Assembly: GCA_964405465.1 (NCBI GenBank)
Contig: CAYONZ010000039.1
Span: forward strand, 1-32,265
Reading direction: 5' to 3'
Source of the DNA: CAYONZ01 sp964405465
Lineage (GTDB): Bacteria > Bdellovibrionota > Bdellovibrionia > Bdellovibrionales > JAMPXM01
DNA length: 32,265 nucleotides
This document shows, piece by piece, positions 16,402 through 24,880 of this stretch. Positions within the stretch are counted from its first letter, which is position 1. Each line of letters starts with the position of its first letter. Below the pieces are notes generated by a model. That model saw nothing but the letters and a program-made list of their open reading frames with translations, had not been told where the DNA came from and searched no databases. The position numbers and the translations under genes were made by a program.

Positions 16402-18399
16402 AGCGCCCGCACATGTCGGTAGATTTTTTAAAAGTTCTTCGCGAATCAAGCTAAGAGGTATCGCACCCAGTCCAACAAGCGTATCATTGAAGCATTTTAA
16501 GTTGAAGTGAACTCCCTGCCTTTTCTTCACCATCTCCCGTGTTTCAATCAAATGCTTGTAGCCATAGTAATACGATGTCGCCTGGCCTGGGGAACGAAAG
16601 GCATAGCGATTGTATTCTTCTTTCGCGAGTTCTTTGGAGATTCCGATATCATTTGCGAACACTTCAAAAACTTTTTGTTCATTGGTCAGTCCCAGCTGAA
16701 CTTCTGGATCCAAGAACATGCGAGCGACTCTCCACAAACGCATGCGAAGTGCTGCGAGTTGCTCTTCGGGAGTGAGATAGGGGTAAATCAGACTTTCGGC
16801 ATAGAGTGCCCAACCTTCAACATTCGCACTATTGAGTGCATAGGTTGCGCGAATCAAGCTGATGCCACGATCAAGCATTTGGCCAAATTGCAATTCGTGA
16901 CCAGGCCGGCCTTCGTGAGCTGTCAAGATGAGCGCCGCTTCTGGAAAAGAGAAATCATCATACGGTAAGCGCCCGTCCATAGAAAGTGGCACAATAAATT
17001 CGGGTCGCTCGCGATGCTCACCAACAAATGATCCAACTCGGAGATTCGGTACCGGCTGGGCTTTGCTCTCAGCATCCGTCCCAGCCCGAATGAGTAGTTT
17101 GCTCTGGGGTTGGGAAATAATTTGATTCTGTTCAATCAATGAACTCAACCGAGCAGCCGAGGCTTCATACATGGCCAGTGCTGCATCTCGATCCATCACA
17201 CTTCGTGTCTTGAAAAAATTAAGAATGGAGTTGGGAGTGGGCTCGAGCTGATTCAGCGGCTCGGGGCGTTTCTTTAAGCGTGCAAATACCTCGCGAGCCT
17301 TGGCATTGTATTCGTTCTTAAGAGCTGCATAGTCTGTTTTGGCAGCTTTCAACAAGACCTCAGGGGTACTGTCGACTCCGGCCTCTCGTAGATTCAAATT
17401 ATAAAATTCGCGATGTAGACGTGAGCCGTCTTTGGTGTGAGGAAGAACTTCTTCTTTCAGAAAATCATCATAGGCGTCGACTTGCATTTTGAATTCATCA
17501 AAAATTAGACGCCAGCCTTGCGCAGTGGCCGGCAAAGGAACTTGGTTTTCAGCTAGTGCTTTCTCAGCATCAAGCAGTAAATCAAAGGTACCTTGCAGGT
17601 AACTGCCGCTGTTTTTGAGATACTCGCTCATTTTTTGCTTTGATGGCCAAATGAATTTTTTGGATTTGCATTGCTCTTGGTGGAATTCAAAAAGGTCTTC
17701 TGCAGCTTCAGCTCTTGGCAAGAAGGCTTCGCCATTCTTGTTAAAACCTTTCACGATCTTTTGAAATCGAGAAAACGCCGCCAATTTGTTTTTCAAAATA
17801 CTTTGGGGATTTGCGAGAGTTTGCACCGAATCAAAAACGGACAATGAAACCGGCTCAAAATCAAGGCGACAAAGCTTAGTCGTCATTTTTTCATAATCCA
17901 AGGAAAGCTGGATTTTTGCTTTCAATATCTTTAAATCGATGATCGCCTCTCGGTTCTCTTCAATTTTCAGCTCTTGATTAATGTTCTCAATCCATTTTTG
18001 TTCAAGCAATCGATGCTTTTCTTCCCATTTGCGATCGAGGCCGATGGTTTCTTCATTGAACTGTGCAAAACCCAAGGCACTTCCCATCTCGGGATCGAGT
18101 TCTGCGAGAGAAATTGAGTAGGCATGGGCTAATTTGTCTGAACGATGTTTGAATTCTGTCTCAGGTCGATTTAGATTTAAAGCATTTGCTGGCGCAGTGG
18201 TGTCGCTTTGAGATTTGTTTCCAGAAAGCCTTTGAGGATTTGCGCAAGCCAAGAATGCACAGGCAATTACGGCCCAAGTGATCACAGGGCCAAAGGCAAC
18301 CAACCCTCCGACAAATTGAATTAAGCACTCCCAAGCCAGCTTACTTGAGTTGTTTTTTTTTGGAACAAGTGGGTCTTCGGTTTTTTGGAATATTCTCAT
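16393..18399 (-). CDS. DUF885 family protein, probable metal-dependent hydrolase lipoprotein
   Basis: A 668-residue protein matching the DUF885 family (function not firmly known; peptidase-like). Its hallmark HEGRPGHELQ begins at His495 and gives an H-E-x4-H arrangement (His495, Glu496, His501); EGWALYAE follows at Glu528, and SPGQATSYYYGY closes the conserved core, as in the family. These residues probably bind zinc. The N terminus has a hydrophobic segment (VITWAVIACAFLACANPQ) with two possible lipobox cysteines (VIAC, FLAC), so it is likely a lipoprotein or membrane-anchored in the periplasm. The ATG at 18399 has no clear ribosome binding site, and a later start is possible. It diverges from the hemerythrin gene. 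Confidence 0.8.
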   Translation of the reverse strand: MRIFQKTEDPLVPKKNNSSKLAWECLIQFVGGLVAFGPVITWAVIACAFLACANPQRLSGNKSQSDTTAPANALNLNRPETEFKHRSDKLAHAYSISLAELDPEMGSALGFAQFNEETIGLDRKWEEKHRLLEQKWIENINQELKIEENREAIIDLKILKAKIQLSLDYEKMTTKLCRLDFEPVSLSVFDSVQTLANPQSILKNKLAAFSRFQKIVKGFNKNGEAFLPRAEAAEDLFEFHQEQCKSKKFIWPSKQKMSEYLKNSGSYLQGTFDLLLDAEKALAENQVPLPATAQGWRLIFDEFKMQVDAYDDFLKEEVLPHTKDGSRLHREFYNLNLREAGVDSTPEVLLKAAKTDYAALKNEYNAKAREVFARLKKRPEPLNQLEPTPNSILNFFKTRSVMDRDAALAMYEASAARLSSLIEQNQIISQPQSKLLIRAGTDAESKAQPVPNLRVGSFVGEHRERPEFIVPLSMDGRLPYDDFSFPEAALILTAHEGRPGHELQFGQMLDRGISLIRATYALNSANVEGWALYAESLIYPYLTPEEQLAALRMRLWRVARMFLDPEVQLGLTNEQKVFEVFANDIGISKELAKEEYNRYAFRSPGQATSYYYGYKHLIETREMVKKRQGVHFNLKCFNDTLVGLGAIPLSLIREELLKNLPTCAGASN

Positions 18400-18549
18400 T
18401 TTGAAACAGTAAATAAAAGAAGTTGTGATCGCAACAAGAAGTTCTCTTAATCACGTGTTCACGGCTCGTGCACTCTTCTTGCTGGAGCGGCGAAGAGAAA
18501 TACGCAATCATGGCAGGCGATATGTGAATCGTCATCAAAGGAGAAGAAA

Positions 18550-18957
18550 ATGTCGAAGCTCGTTACTGACTTAAAGTCTGACCACCAGGCCCTTTTGGGG
18601 CTTCTCGAAAAGGTCACTAATCTGAAGATTCCGCGCAAAGAGCGTGTCGAAACTTTGATGGGAGCAAAGAATGCTTTGTTGGGGCATCTCAAGAAAGAAT
18701 CAGACCATCTCTATCCAGCGCTCAAAAAGTTTGCGGCTCAGGATCCAACACTGAAAGCAACTCTCGACACTTTTGCGACTGAAATGGAAGGTGTGAGCAA
18801 GCTTGCAATCGAATTTTTTGCCAAACACACAGGTTCAGCAGAAGTGCAGAGTGATGAGTTCGCCAAAGATTTAGGAAAATTAATCATTCTGCTTAAGCAG
18901 CGAATTAGTCGTGAGGAATCCATCATATACCAAGAGTACGATAAGCGCGCGGCATAA
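18550..18957 (+). CDS. hemerythrin-like (HHE domain) protein
   Basis: A 135-residue, all-helical cytoplasmic protein with the residues of a di-iron hemerythrin site: His12, His46 and Glu50 (GHLKKESDHLYP), His53, His93, and Glu122/Glu123 (SREESIIYQEY). Such single-domain proteins bind oxygen or nitric oxide or protect or sense iron centres; which applies here is unknown. The ATG has AAAGGAG just upstream. It stands alone as a monocistron, divergent from the DUF885 gene, and is followed by a series of hairpins ending in a T run. Confidence 0.85.
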   Translation: MSKLVTDLKSDHQALLGLLEKVTNLKIPRKERVETLMGAKNALLGHLKKESDHLYPALKKFAAQDPTLKATLDTFATEMEGVSKLAIEFFAKHTGSAEVQSDEFAKDLGKLIILLKQRISREESIIYQEYDKRAA

Positions 18958-18977
18958 GCCGAGAGATCTTTACTGAG

Positions 18978-19055
18978 CCGGTACCTAGTGGTGTGGGTGC
19001 CGGTTTGGGTGGGGACCGCAAAAGAATGATTCGGGTGCCACTGTATGGTGGCGCC
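18978..19055 (+). repeat. two GGTGCC hairpins before the terminator
   Basis: Hairpin one pairs CCGGTACC (18978-18985) with GGTGCCGG (18996-19003). Hairpin two pairs GGTGCCAC (19034-19041) with GTGGCGCC (19048-19055) and is followed by TTTTA. Each has one G-U pair. Hairpin two is nearly the same sequence as the terminator that follows, so the pair looks like a duplicated element. Confidence 0.6.
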
Positions 19056-19064
19056 TTTTATCTG

Positions 19065-19094
19065 GGTGCCACCATATAGTGGCACCTTTTTTTT
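19065..19094 (+). terminator. rho-independent terminator after the hemerythrin gene
   Basis: GGTGCCAC (19065-19072) and GTGGCACC (19079-19086) form a perfect 8-base stem with a six-base loop, followed directly by eight T (19087-19094). It ends only two bases before the stop of the leftward gene at 19097; the hairpin could also form in that transcript, but without a T run on that side. Confidence 0.8.
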
Positions 19095-19096
19095 GT

Positions 19097-20119
19097 TTAA
19101 ACAGTTCTTGTTTGTACGTGTTTTACTCGGGTGAGCTCTTTTTTGAAGTAGTCCATTGTTTTTTGCAATCCCTCCTCGAGGCCGACCTGAGGTTGCCAGC
19201 CTAAGACACGCCCTGCTTTGCTGATATCTGGCCGACGCATTTTGGGGTCATTCTCTGGAAGCGGCAGTGCTTTGAGTTTCGATGAGCTCTTGGTGAGCCG
19301 AATAATTTCGACGGCAATTTCTTTTACTGTTCGCTCAATCGGATTTCCAATGTTCACAGGTGTGATTTCTGAACTCTGCATGAGCGCAAATAGTCCGGCG
19401 GCCATATCACTCACAAAGCAGAAGCTTCGTGTTTGGGAGCCATCTCCGTAGATAGTTAGGTCTTCTCCCTGCATAGCCTGAATAAAAAAGTTGGGAATGA
19501 TGCGCCCATCTTCAGGTCGCATTTCAGGACCATAGGTATTGAAAATTCGAGCAATACGCGTGTCCACACCATAGGCACGATGGTAGGCCATCGTGATCGC
19601 CTCAGCATATCTTTTGGCTTCATCGTAGCAACTTCGTGCGCCAATCGAATTGACATTGCCAAAATAGGTTTCGACCTGCGGGTGCACCAAAGGGTCTCCA
19701 TAAACTTCACTTGTGCTAGCGAGCAGAACACGGGCTTGTTGTTGTTTTGCCAACTCGAGAAGATTCTGGGTTCCCTTGGAACCTGTCTCAAGAATAAAAA
19801 CGGGCATAATTTTAAAATCCACGGGTGAGGCCGGTGATGCTAAGTTGTAAATCTCATGAAGCTTGTTTGGTCCGGTAAATTGCTTCAGCATTTGCTGCAC
19901 GAACTCTGATTGACAGATATCGACATTTACCAATGAGATTTGATTCTTCAGTTGAGGTGTATCGAGCAGATCCTGAATGTTTTCTTTTCTGCCGGTCACA
20001 AAATTATCGACGATGACAACATGGTAGCCTTTGCTCAGGAGAAGCCGACAAAGGTGGCTGCCGATAAATCCTGCCCCTCCGGCAACGAGTGCGTTTTTTT
20101 GAGTGTTGGTGGTCGTCAT
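19097..20119 (-). CDS. UDP-glucuronate decarboxylase-like SDR epimerase/dehydratase
   Basis: Extended short-chain dehydrogenase of 340 residues. It has the NAD motif GGAGFIG (14-20), the UXS-like DNFVTGRKENI (39-48), NLASPASPVDFK (92-103), TSEVYGDP, and the catalytic pair Tyr165/Lys169 in SCYDEAKR. YGDGSQTRSFCFVSD completes the pattern. It closely resembles UDP-glucuronate decarboxylases, which make UDP-xylose for polysaccharides; a UDP-glucose 4-epimerase or dTDP-glucose dehydratase is less likely because of the ASPASP and GxxSCYDE motifs. The ATG has AAGGGAG six bases upstream. It is a single leftward gene; no other sugar-nucleotide gene is adjacent. Confidence 0.85.
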   Translation of the reverse strand: MTTTNTQKNALVAGGAGFIGSHLCRLLLSKGYHVVIVDNFVTGRKENIQDLLDTPQLKNQISLVNVDICQSEFVQQMLKQFTGPNKLHEIYNLASPASPVDFKIMPVFILETGSKGTQNLLELAKQQQARVLLASTSEVYGDPLVHPQVETYFGNVNSIGARSCYDEAKRYAEAITMAYHRAYGVDTRIARIFNTYGPEMRPEDGRIIPNFFIQAMQGEDLTIYGDGSQTRSFCFVSDMAAGLFALMQSSEITPVNIGNPIERTVKEIAVEIIRLTKSSSKLKALPLPENDPKMRRPDISKAGRVLGWQPQVGLEEGLQKTMDYFKKELTRVKHVQTRTV

Positions 20120-20570
20120 AGCGTCTCCCTTAGTCTTGTTTTTTGGGTGGTTTCATTGATTGTTTTTCAATAGCTTCTTTTTGTCCGTCATGGTCCATGT
20201 GTCATGTTCTTTGTGCTATCGTCTTTGTGCCTTGGTCAATCTTGCAAGCGAATAGACCTGACTCGTTCATTTTATTCGGTTTCTATTTTCTATCGCTATC
20301 TTGCTCCTTCTTTTGACCATTGGGCCGTACTTGGGTTCATCCTACAGTCGTAATAAATTACCGCATACTTTGAAAAAGAAAAGGGCTTTTGGGTCATGTC
20401 ACGAATTAGAAATTTGATTTGTCAAAGGGCGAACCCGACAAATTTCCAGTTTGGGTCCAGTGTTCTGGAGATGCCGGGGTATTCGCTTGAAAAAAGTGCT
20501 AGTATGGAGCTGTCGCAAATTTAAACGGATAATTGCACGCCGAAAGTTGGCGGGTGGTCAGGGGATAAAG
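20120..20570. other. 451-base intergenic region between divergent genes
   Basis: No credible gene. It must hold the promoter of the leftward decarboxylase gene and of the CZB gene. I see no strong -35/-10 pair; TTGACC at about 20316 has no good partner. The clearest structure is a bulged hairpin at 20417-20443. The frame of the CZB gene is open upstream to 20451, but the extension is basic and Cys/Trp-rich, unlike the protein. Confidence 0.4.
20417..20443 (+). other. bulged hairpin in the leader region of the CZB gene
   Basis: ATTTGTC (20417-20423) pairs with GACAAAT (20437-20443). After a three-base AAA bulge, GGG (20427-20429) pairs with CCC (20434-20436) around a CGAA tetraloop. An overlapping outer pairing, GAAATTTG with CAAATTTC (20409-20416, 20439-20446), is an alternative. 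There is no T run. It lies 128 bases before the CZB start. Confidence 0.35.
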
Positions 20571-20942
20571 ATGAATTTTGAAGATGCCATCAAGGTACAT
20601 GCTGAATGGAAGATCAAGTTGGGTTCATATCTCAAAAAGCCGGATGGTTCACTAAATCCGTCGGTTGTTGAAAAAGACAATCAATGTGAATTAGGCAAAT
20701 GGATTTACGGTGAGGGCACGAAATTTAGAAGCCTAGCTGAATACACAGCATTGAAGACAGATCATGCTCAATTTCATCAGTGTGCCGGAGCAGTGATACG
20801 CAAGATTGATGCGAAAGCAGGAGTGAGTGAAGACTCGCTGTTAGGCATGAATAGCGAATATTCCAAAGCATCGGGAAAAGTTTTACGGGCTATCAAGGCT
20901 TTGCAGGCCGTAATTCCTGGCATGAAATCGAAAGCCGGATGA
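20571..20942 (+). CDS. stand-alone CZB (chemoreceptor zinc-binding) domain protein
   Basis: A 123-residue protein made of almost nothing but a CZB domain. Zinc ligands match the known set: His10 (with Trp13), Cys39 in CELGKW with Trp44, His65 and His69 (HAQFH). The spacings of 29, 26 and 4 are nearly those of E. coli DgcZ. CZB domains sense zinc or oxidants, usually fused to chemoreceptors or diguanylate cyclases; here there is no output domain, so it must act through a partner. I chose the ATG at 20571 because AGGGGAT precedes it and the domain begins at residue 4; the open frame upstream to 20451 is not domain-like. A strong terminator follows. Confidence 0.85.
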   Translation: MNFEDAIKVHAEWKIKLGSYLKKPDGSLNPSVVEKDNQCELGKWIYGEGTKFRSLAEYTALKTDHAQFHQCAGAVIRKIDAKAGVSEDSLLGMNSEYSKASGKVLRAIKALQAVIPGMKSKAG

Positions 20943-21009
20943 AAGCGAAATGGCCCAATAGTGGGAACTCTTGCGTTGCATAAAAATGCGTGAAAGAGGC
21001 AGCATAACA

Positions 21010-21047
21010 AGGGACGAAGGCGATTGGGCCTTGTCCCTGTTTTTTTT
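21010..21047 (+). terminator. rho-independent terminator after the CZB gene
   Basis: AGGGACGAAGG (21010-21020) pairs with CCTTGTCCCT (21029-21038), with one bulged base and an eight-base loop, then G and eight T (21040-21047). GGCCCAAT at 20952-20959 is the exact complement of ATTGGGCC at 21023-21030, which covers the loop and the first bases of the 3' arm, so a competing pairing is possible. Confidence 0.85.
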
Positions 21048-21065
21048 CTGCGGCATAAATAGGTG

Positions 21066-22052
21066 ATGAAGCACAAAATAAAAAACTCCATGATCACTGT
21101 CTTCAAAATTTTGTTTGCCTCGGCCTTGATCTATTGGCTCGTGCAAAAGGGAGTTTTGAGCACTGAAAAATTGCGTTTGGTTTCTTCACCACTTTTAGTT
21201 TCAACCTCTCTTTTTTTGGTACTAGCACAGTTATTACTCAATAACTGGCGTTGGTCGGTCTTGTTGCGAAGCCAGGGTCTTGCGGCGACTGCACGCAAGG
21301 TTTTTCCATTAACTATGATTGGTGTGTTTTTTAATTACGTCATGCCAGGTGGTGTTGGCGGGGATGTCATCAAAGGCTATTACCTTTTGCATGATTTTCC
21401 TGAGCATCGTGCCGAGGGAGTCGCCAGCATTCTCATGGACCGAATACTTGGCTTTTTTATGATGATTTTTACAGGAGTCTTCGCGATTCTTTTGAATTGG
21501 AACATTGTCTTTTCAAGTGCCGCGCTGACTCGCCTTGCAGTTTTTGTTTCGCTTTTTTTTCTTTGTTTCTTTTTAGTGCTCTTCTTGGCTCTGACTCCCT
21601 GGTTTCTAAACTTAACTCTTGTTGAGAAAGCCTTCAAAGTGATGCCATTGGGTGCGAAATTTCGAAAACTATTTCATAATATTCATGCATATCATCGAAG
21701 TCCGGTGGCGCTTTTGCAAGCATGTGGCTTGAGTTTGGTCGCGCAGTGTTTGATGGTACTGAATGTGTTTATGATTGGTAATACACTTTTGCCCGGGCAA
21801 GTTCCGGTGATTGCCTATTTCTTTGTCGTACCACTGGCCACTGTTGTGACAGCCCTGCCGATTGCCCCAGCAGGAGTCGGAGTCGGACAAACCGCTTTTC
21901 TTTTTCTATTTCATCTCTACTCTGAAAATGCTGGAGAGATTGGCCCAGTCGCGGCCACTGCACTCCAAGTATTTTCGTTTGTTTGGGGCCTGGTAGGTGC
22001 GTTCTTTTATCTGCGCCGAAATAGCTCAAAAAAATCCTTACAGGTGAGCTGA
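21066..22052 (+). CDS. flippase-like integral membrane protein (LPG synthase TM / UPF0104 type)
   Basis: A 328-residue membrane protein with about eight hydrophobic segments, resembling the lysylphosphatidylglycerol-synthase transmembrane region family (YbhN/AglD-like). Family features are LNNWRWSVLL near residue 57, PGGVGGDVIKGYYL near 100, a DRILGFF stretch, and late PLATVVTALPIAPAGVGVGQ. Members are thought to move or modify lipids or lipid-linked sugars in the inner membrane; no aminoacyl-transfer domain is attached here. GTG at 21063 is an alternative start, one codon earlier; the ribosome binding site is poor for either. The stop overlaps the recO start by one base (TGATG), so the two are translationally coupled. 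Confidence 0.8.
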   Translation: MKHKIKNSMITVFKILFASALIYWLVQKGVLSTEKLRLVSSPLLVSTSLFLVLAQLLLNNWRWSVLLRSQGLAATARKVFPLTMIGVFFNYVMPGGVGGDVIKGYYLLHDFPEHRAEGVASILMDRILGFFMMIFTGVFAILLNWNIVFSSAALTRLAVFVSLFFLCFFLVLFLALTPWFLNLTLVEKAFKVMPLGAKFRKLFHNIHAYHRSPVALLQACGLSLVAQCLMVLNVFMIGNTLLPGQVPVIAYFFVVPLATVVTALPIAPAGVGVGQTAFLFLFHLYSENAGEIGPVAATALQVFSFVWGLVGAFFYLRRNSSKKSLQVS

Positions 22053-22660
22053 TGCAGACCAAAGACAAGGTCTTTGTATTAAAAAAAGTGAAATATGGCG
22101 AAGCAGATTTGATTGTTCAGTGTCTGAATTCCAAAGGTGAACGAGTGAGTTTTATCGCTCGCTCTGCGCTGAAGAGCAAAAAACGATTTGGCGGCGGGGT
22201 GCTTGAACCCACTCACTATATTCATGTTTCGTATGAACAAAAAAAGCAAAGCTATGAGGAATCACCACTCTATACTTTGCAAGAAGCTCATGTGATCGAA
22301 GATTTTCAAAAAATTCGCGTCGATTATGAGCGCCTGCAGGTGGCACTACATTTTGTGCAAGTGATTGGAGCCGTGGCCAAAGAAGGGGCCATTCATTCAC
22401 AAGAGCTGTTCAATCTTCTGGGTAATTCGCTGCGTGCAGCTGAAACATCTGAGAACCTTGAGGCTTTGCGACTCCACTTTGAGGTCAAGCTTCTGGCATC
22501 AATGGGGGTCTTACACATCGAGAATCTTGAACAGGTGCTCTTGCACATTCCGATTGCCCAACATGCAGCAATGCCTTTGGACCAACAAGAAAAAAGCCGG
22601 GTGCGGGGTAAGCTTAAAATGGCTTTTCAGGAGATCTTACCCCATTTTTCTCAGGCTTAA
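22052..22660 (+). CDS. recO: DNA repair protein RecO
   Basis: RecO helps RecR load RecA onto single-stranded DNA covered by SSB in gap repair. The 202 residues begin with the usual OB-fold (KDKVFVLKKVKYGEADLIVQ, SKGERVSFIARSALKSKK, then RFGGGVLEP), followed by a helical C-terminal half with the LRLHFEVKLLASMGVLH element. It is shorter than E. coli RecO (about 240) and lacks the four-cysteine zinc finger found in some family members; instead LEQVLLHIPIAQ fills that place. AGGTGA precedes the ATG, coupled to the membrane protein upstream. The stop overlaps the stop of the opposite gene (TTAA). Confidence 0.88.
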   Translation: MQTKDKVFVLKKVKYGEADLIVQCLNSKGERVSFIARSALKSKKRFGGGVLEPTHYIHVSYEQKKQSYEESPLYTLQEAHVIEDFQKIRVDYERLQVALHFVQVIGAVAKEGAIHSQELFNLLGNSLRAAETSENLEALRLHFEVKLLASMGVLHIENLEQVLLHIPIAQHAAMPLDQQEKSRVRGKLKMAFQEILPHFSQA

Positions 22661-24741
22661 AATGCTTGTCCAGCTGAAAGAGTCAACATCAGCGAGTATT
22701 TATTGTATGAGTTGGCATCAACATTTGAAGCATTGATTGTGTAGTTTGCAGTGAGTCCTGATGACCAGGCCTCATTGAGTTTTTTGCTCAATCCGGCTGT
22801 TAGCGCAAAGTTGTTGTCCGCGCGGTTATCAGATTTTGCCGGGTAGTTGAGGCGGTAGTAGGCAATCTTCGTGTTGTATGTCATCTCCCAAAACCACTGC
22901 GCAATATAGGTGCCACTCATGTCGACGCGGTTTGAGTCGACATTTGAGCCTTGTGCTTCATTGATAGTGTAAGCGAGATCGCTCATTACGATTTTGTTTT
23001 TTTCTTTGTTCATGAAGAACATATTCGACCAATCTAACTTGACCTTTATGGCCGAGGCATCGTCGTCACCGGTGCTTGAAGCCAATTTCGAGTTGTCTTT
23101 GCGCATTTCTAGATTGAAGTTGGCAAACCAATCATCGCTGAGTACCACCATATTGTGAGAATTCAAAATATAGGAATTTAGAATTTCTTTGTTCGTGTCT
23201 TCTTCAACATTCATATAGGTTGTCTCGTATCCAGGTATCAAATCCAGCTTTGCGCCTTTTCCGTGAATCACGGTTTTGAACGTGTAGGGAAGAGTCAGCG
23301 CCGCTATCGTGGCGTCGGTGTTATGTAGAGTTGATTTGAATTTTAGACTCTGATCGAGCGTGTAGGTGTAGGTGAGATCGAGTTGGGCTGCAAACTCGTG
23401 GTCGGCTTCATAGATTGGGCGATACTTCAATGTGCCCATCATCAATGTCTTCCATCCTGCTAAATCACTGGCCGTGCCCGAGCTCAGTGAGCCAGGGGAC
23501 ACCGATAACATATTCGAGTCATAGCTATACCCTAAGGTCCCATTCAGCATCCATTTGCGTGAGCGTTCCTGTTCGTATTGCTGAATACGTAAAATGAGTT
23601 CGAGATATTGCTCGGCCTTTTCATCCAGGCGTGGATCATCAGAGGAGTCGAGAACGTGTTGAAACAAAGGTTGAGCGTCGACATATTTCTTCTGCTCAAA
23701 CATGATAATACCCATATAGAATTCGCTAGAGGCACTTAGGTCTTTGATATTTAAATCGCGAACTTTTTGAAAGTACTGAAACGATACAGAATATTCTTTC
23801 AAACGAAAGTGATTGAGAGCCAAGTAATAATCGCGTTCTGCAATATTTACGTCAGGACCATTTGCGTTCTCCAAAACCACTACCGAACGGTTGAATTCTT
23901 CGGTCTTGTAGAGTGTGACTCCAAATTGAAAGTAGTAAGCTTTGTTCTCTGGATCAAGTCCGACTGATTCTTCAAATTTGGCTTTGGCCTCTGGGTATTT
24001 CTGCTGCATGTAAAATGCAATCGCCTCCTGTGCGAGCTGCTGTGCCTTGGCTTTGCGTTTCTGTTGCTCTTCGAATGAGAGACCTTTGAACTCACTTGTT
24101 TTGTCGAGAATTCGGCGAGACTCAAGTTGATCTAGTCGTGCCCGGTCGGCCATTGCCGCCGCAGCCAATTTCTTTTCTTCAAGATCTTTAGCAAGCTTTG
24201 CGGCATCGAGGCTGGCTTCTGGTGGGTATTTTTTCTTCATGAGTTCTATGACAGCTTGTTCAGCGCGATAGGCCTTCATGGCGACCATGGCCTGTTCCTT
24301 GTTGTCAAAAACTTCAATCGTCTGAAATCCCTCTTTGGTTTTACGTAAAATAAACGGATGTCGTTTGAGTTGTTTCTTTTCGATCAATTCAACAAGTTGT
24401 TTGACTCCCTTTTCGCCACTGAAGTCCTCTTGCGGTGGAATATAAAATTCAGGAGCGATTTCGTCGATCTTGTCCCAACTTAAACTGTAAAGACCAGAGA
24501 AGACTGAAGAGTCAGGAGCAGTTTCTTCGAGATAGATCTGCACGATTTTGCCGCTATTGCCTTCACGCATAAAGACCGAAGCTGAATCTATTTTTTTCGC
24601 ATCTTTATTCCATTTCGGAAATCCATAAATGAGTTTTACAACTCGATTTGAATTCATCTGTGGTGGTCGTTTAGGTTTTGCAGTTTGTGCATGAGTGAAA
24701 GCCGTGGCCGTGAACGCGAGCAAAAATAAAATTGTTCTCAC
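22657..24741 (-). CDS. TPR protein with C-terminal outer-membrane beta-barrel
   Basis: A 694-residue exported protein. It starts at GTG 24741 with GGGGAG eight bases upstream, followed by a signal peptide (about 1-19, LFLLAFTATAFTHAQ). Residues 20-240 are charged, including a long helical stretch. About 235-385 contain TPR-like repeats (YPEAKAKFEESVGLDPEN, YFQFGVTLYKTEEFNRSV and similar). From about 396 the sequence alternates polar and hydrophobic residues with aromatic girdles, starting GYSYDSNMLS and ending in a terminal Phe, as outer-membrane barrels do. The architecture resembles Slam-like or other TPR/barrel proteins, but identity is not shown. It is downstream of the FecR gene, with a terminator between. 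Confidence 0.7.
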   Translation of the reverse strand: MRTILFLLAFTATAFTHAQTAKPKRPPQMNSNRVVKLIYGFPKWNKDAKKIDSASVFMREGNSGKIVQIYLEETAPDSSVFSGLYSLSWDKIDEIAPEFYIPPQEDFSGEKGVKQLVELIEKKQLKRHPFILRKTKEGFQTIEVFDNKEQAMVAMKAYRAEQAVIELMKKKYPPEASLDAAKLAKDLEEKKLAAAAMADRARLDQLESRRILDKTSEFKGLSFEEQQKRKAKAQQLAQEAIAFYMQQKYPEAKAKFEESVGLDPENKAYYFQFGVTLYKTEEFNRSVVVLENANGPDVNIAERDYYLALNHFRLKEYSVSFQYFQKVRDLNIKDLSASSEFYMGIIMFEQKKYVDAQPLFQHVLDSSDDPRLDEKAEQYLELILRIQQYEQERSRKWMLNGTLGYSYDSNMLSVSPGSLSSGTASDLAGWKTLMMGTLKYRPIYEADHEFAAQLDLTYTYTLDQSLKFKSTLHNTDATIAALTLPYTFKTVIHGKGAKLDLIPGYETTYMNVEEDTNKEILNSYILNSHNMVVLSDDWFANFNLEMRKDNSKLASSTGDDDASAIKVKLDWSNMFFMNKEKNKIVMSDLAYTINEAQGSNVDSNRVDMSGTYIAQWFWEMTYNTKIAYYRLNYPAKSDNRADNNFALTAGLSKKLNEAWSSGLTANYTINASNVDANSYNKYSLMLTLSAGQAF

Positions 24742-24810
24742 GAAGAATCTCCCCGATGAATCAGCAAGTTGATCCTCTTATGGTAGCTCGATTTTCAGAG
24801 CACAGGCATG

Positions 24811-24841
24811 AAAAAAAACAGGACCGGCGAGAGGTCCTGTT
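24811..24841 (-). terminator. rho-independent terminator after the FecR-domain gene
   Basis: AACAGGACC (24817-24825) and GGTCCTGTT (24833-24841) form a perfect 9-base stem with a seven-base loop. On the minus strand it is followed by a T run (24811-24818). It separates the FecR gene from the TPR/barrel gene in the same direction, so the latter has its own promoter or depends on read-through. Confidence 0.85.
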
Positions 24842-24880
24842 CGAGATTTTGTATTGGATATGTATTGTTTTGGCCGCGGT

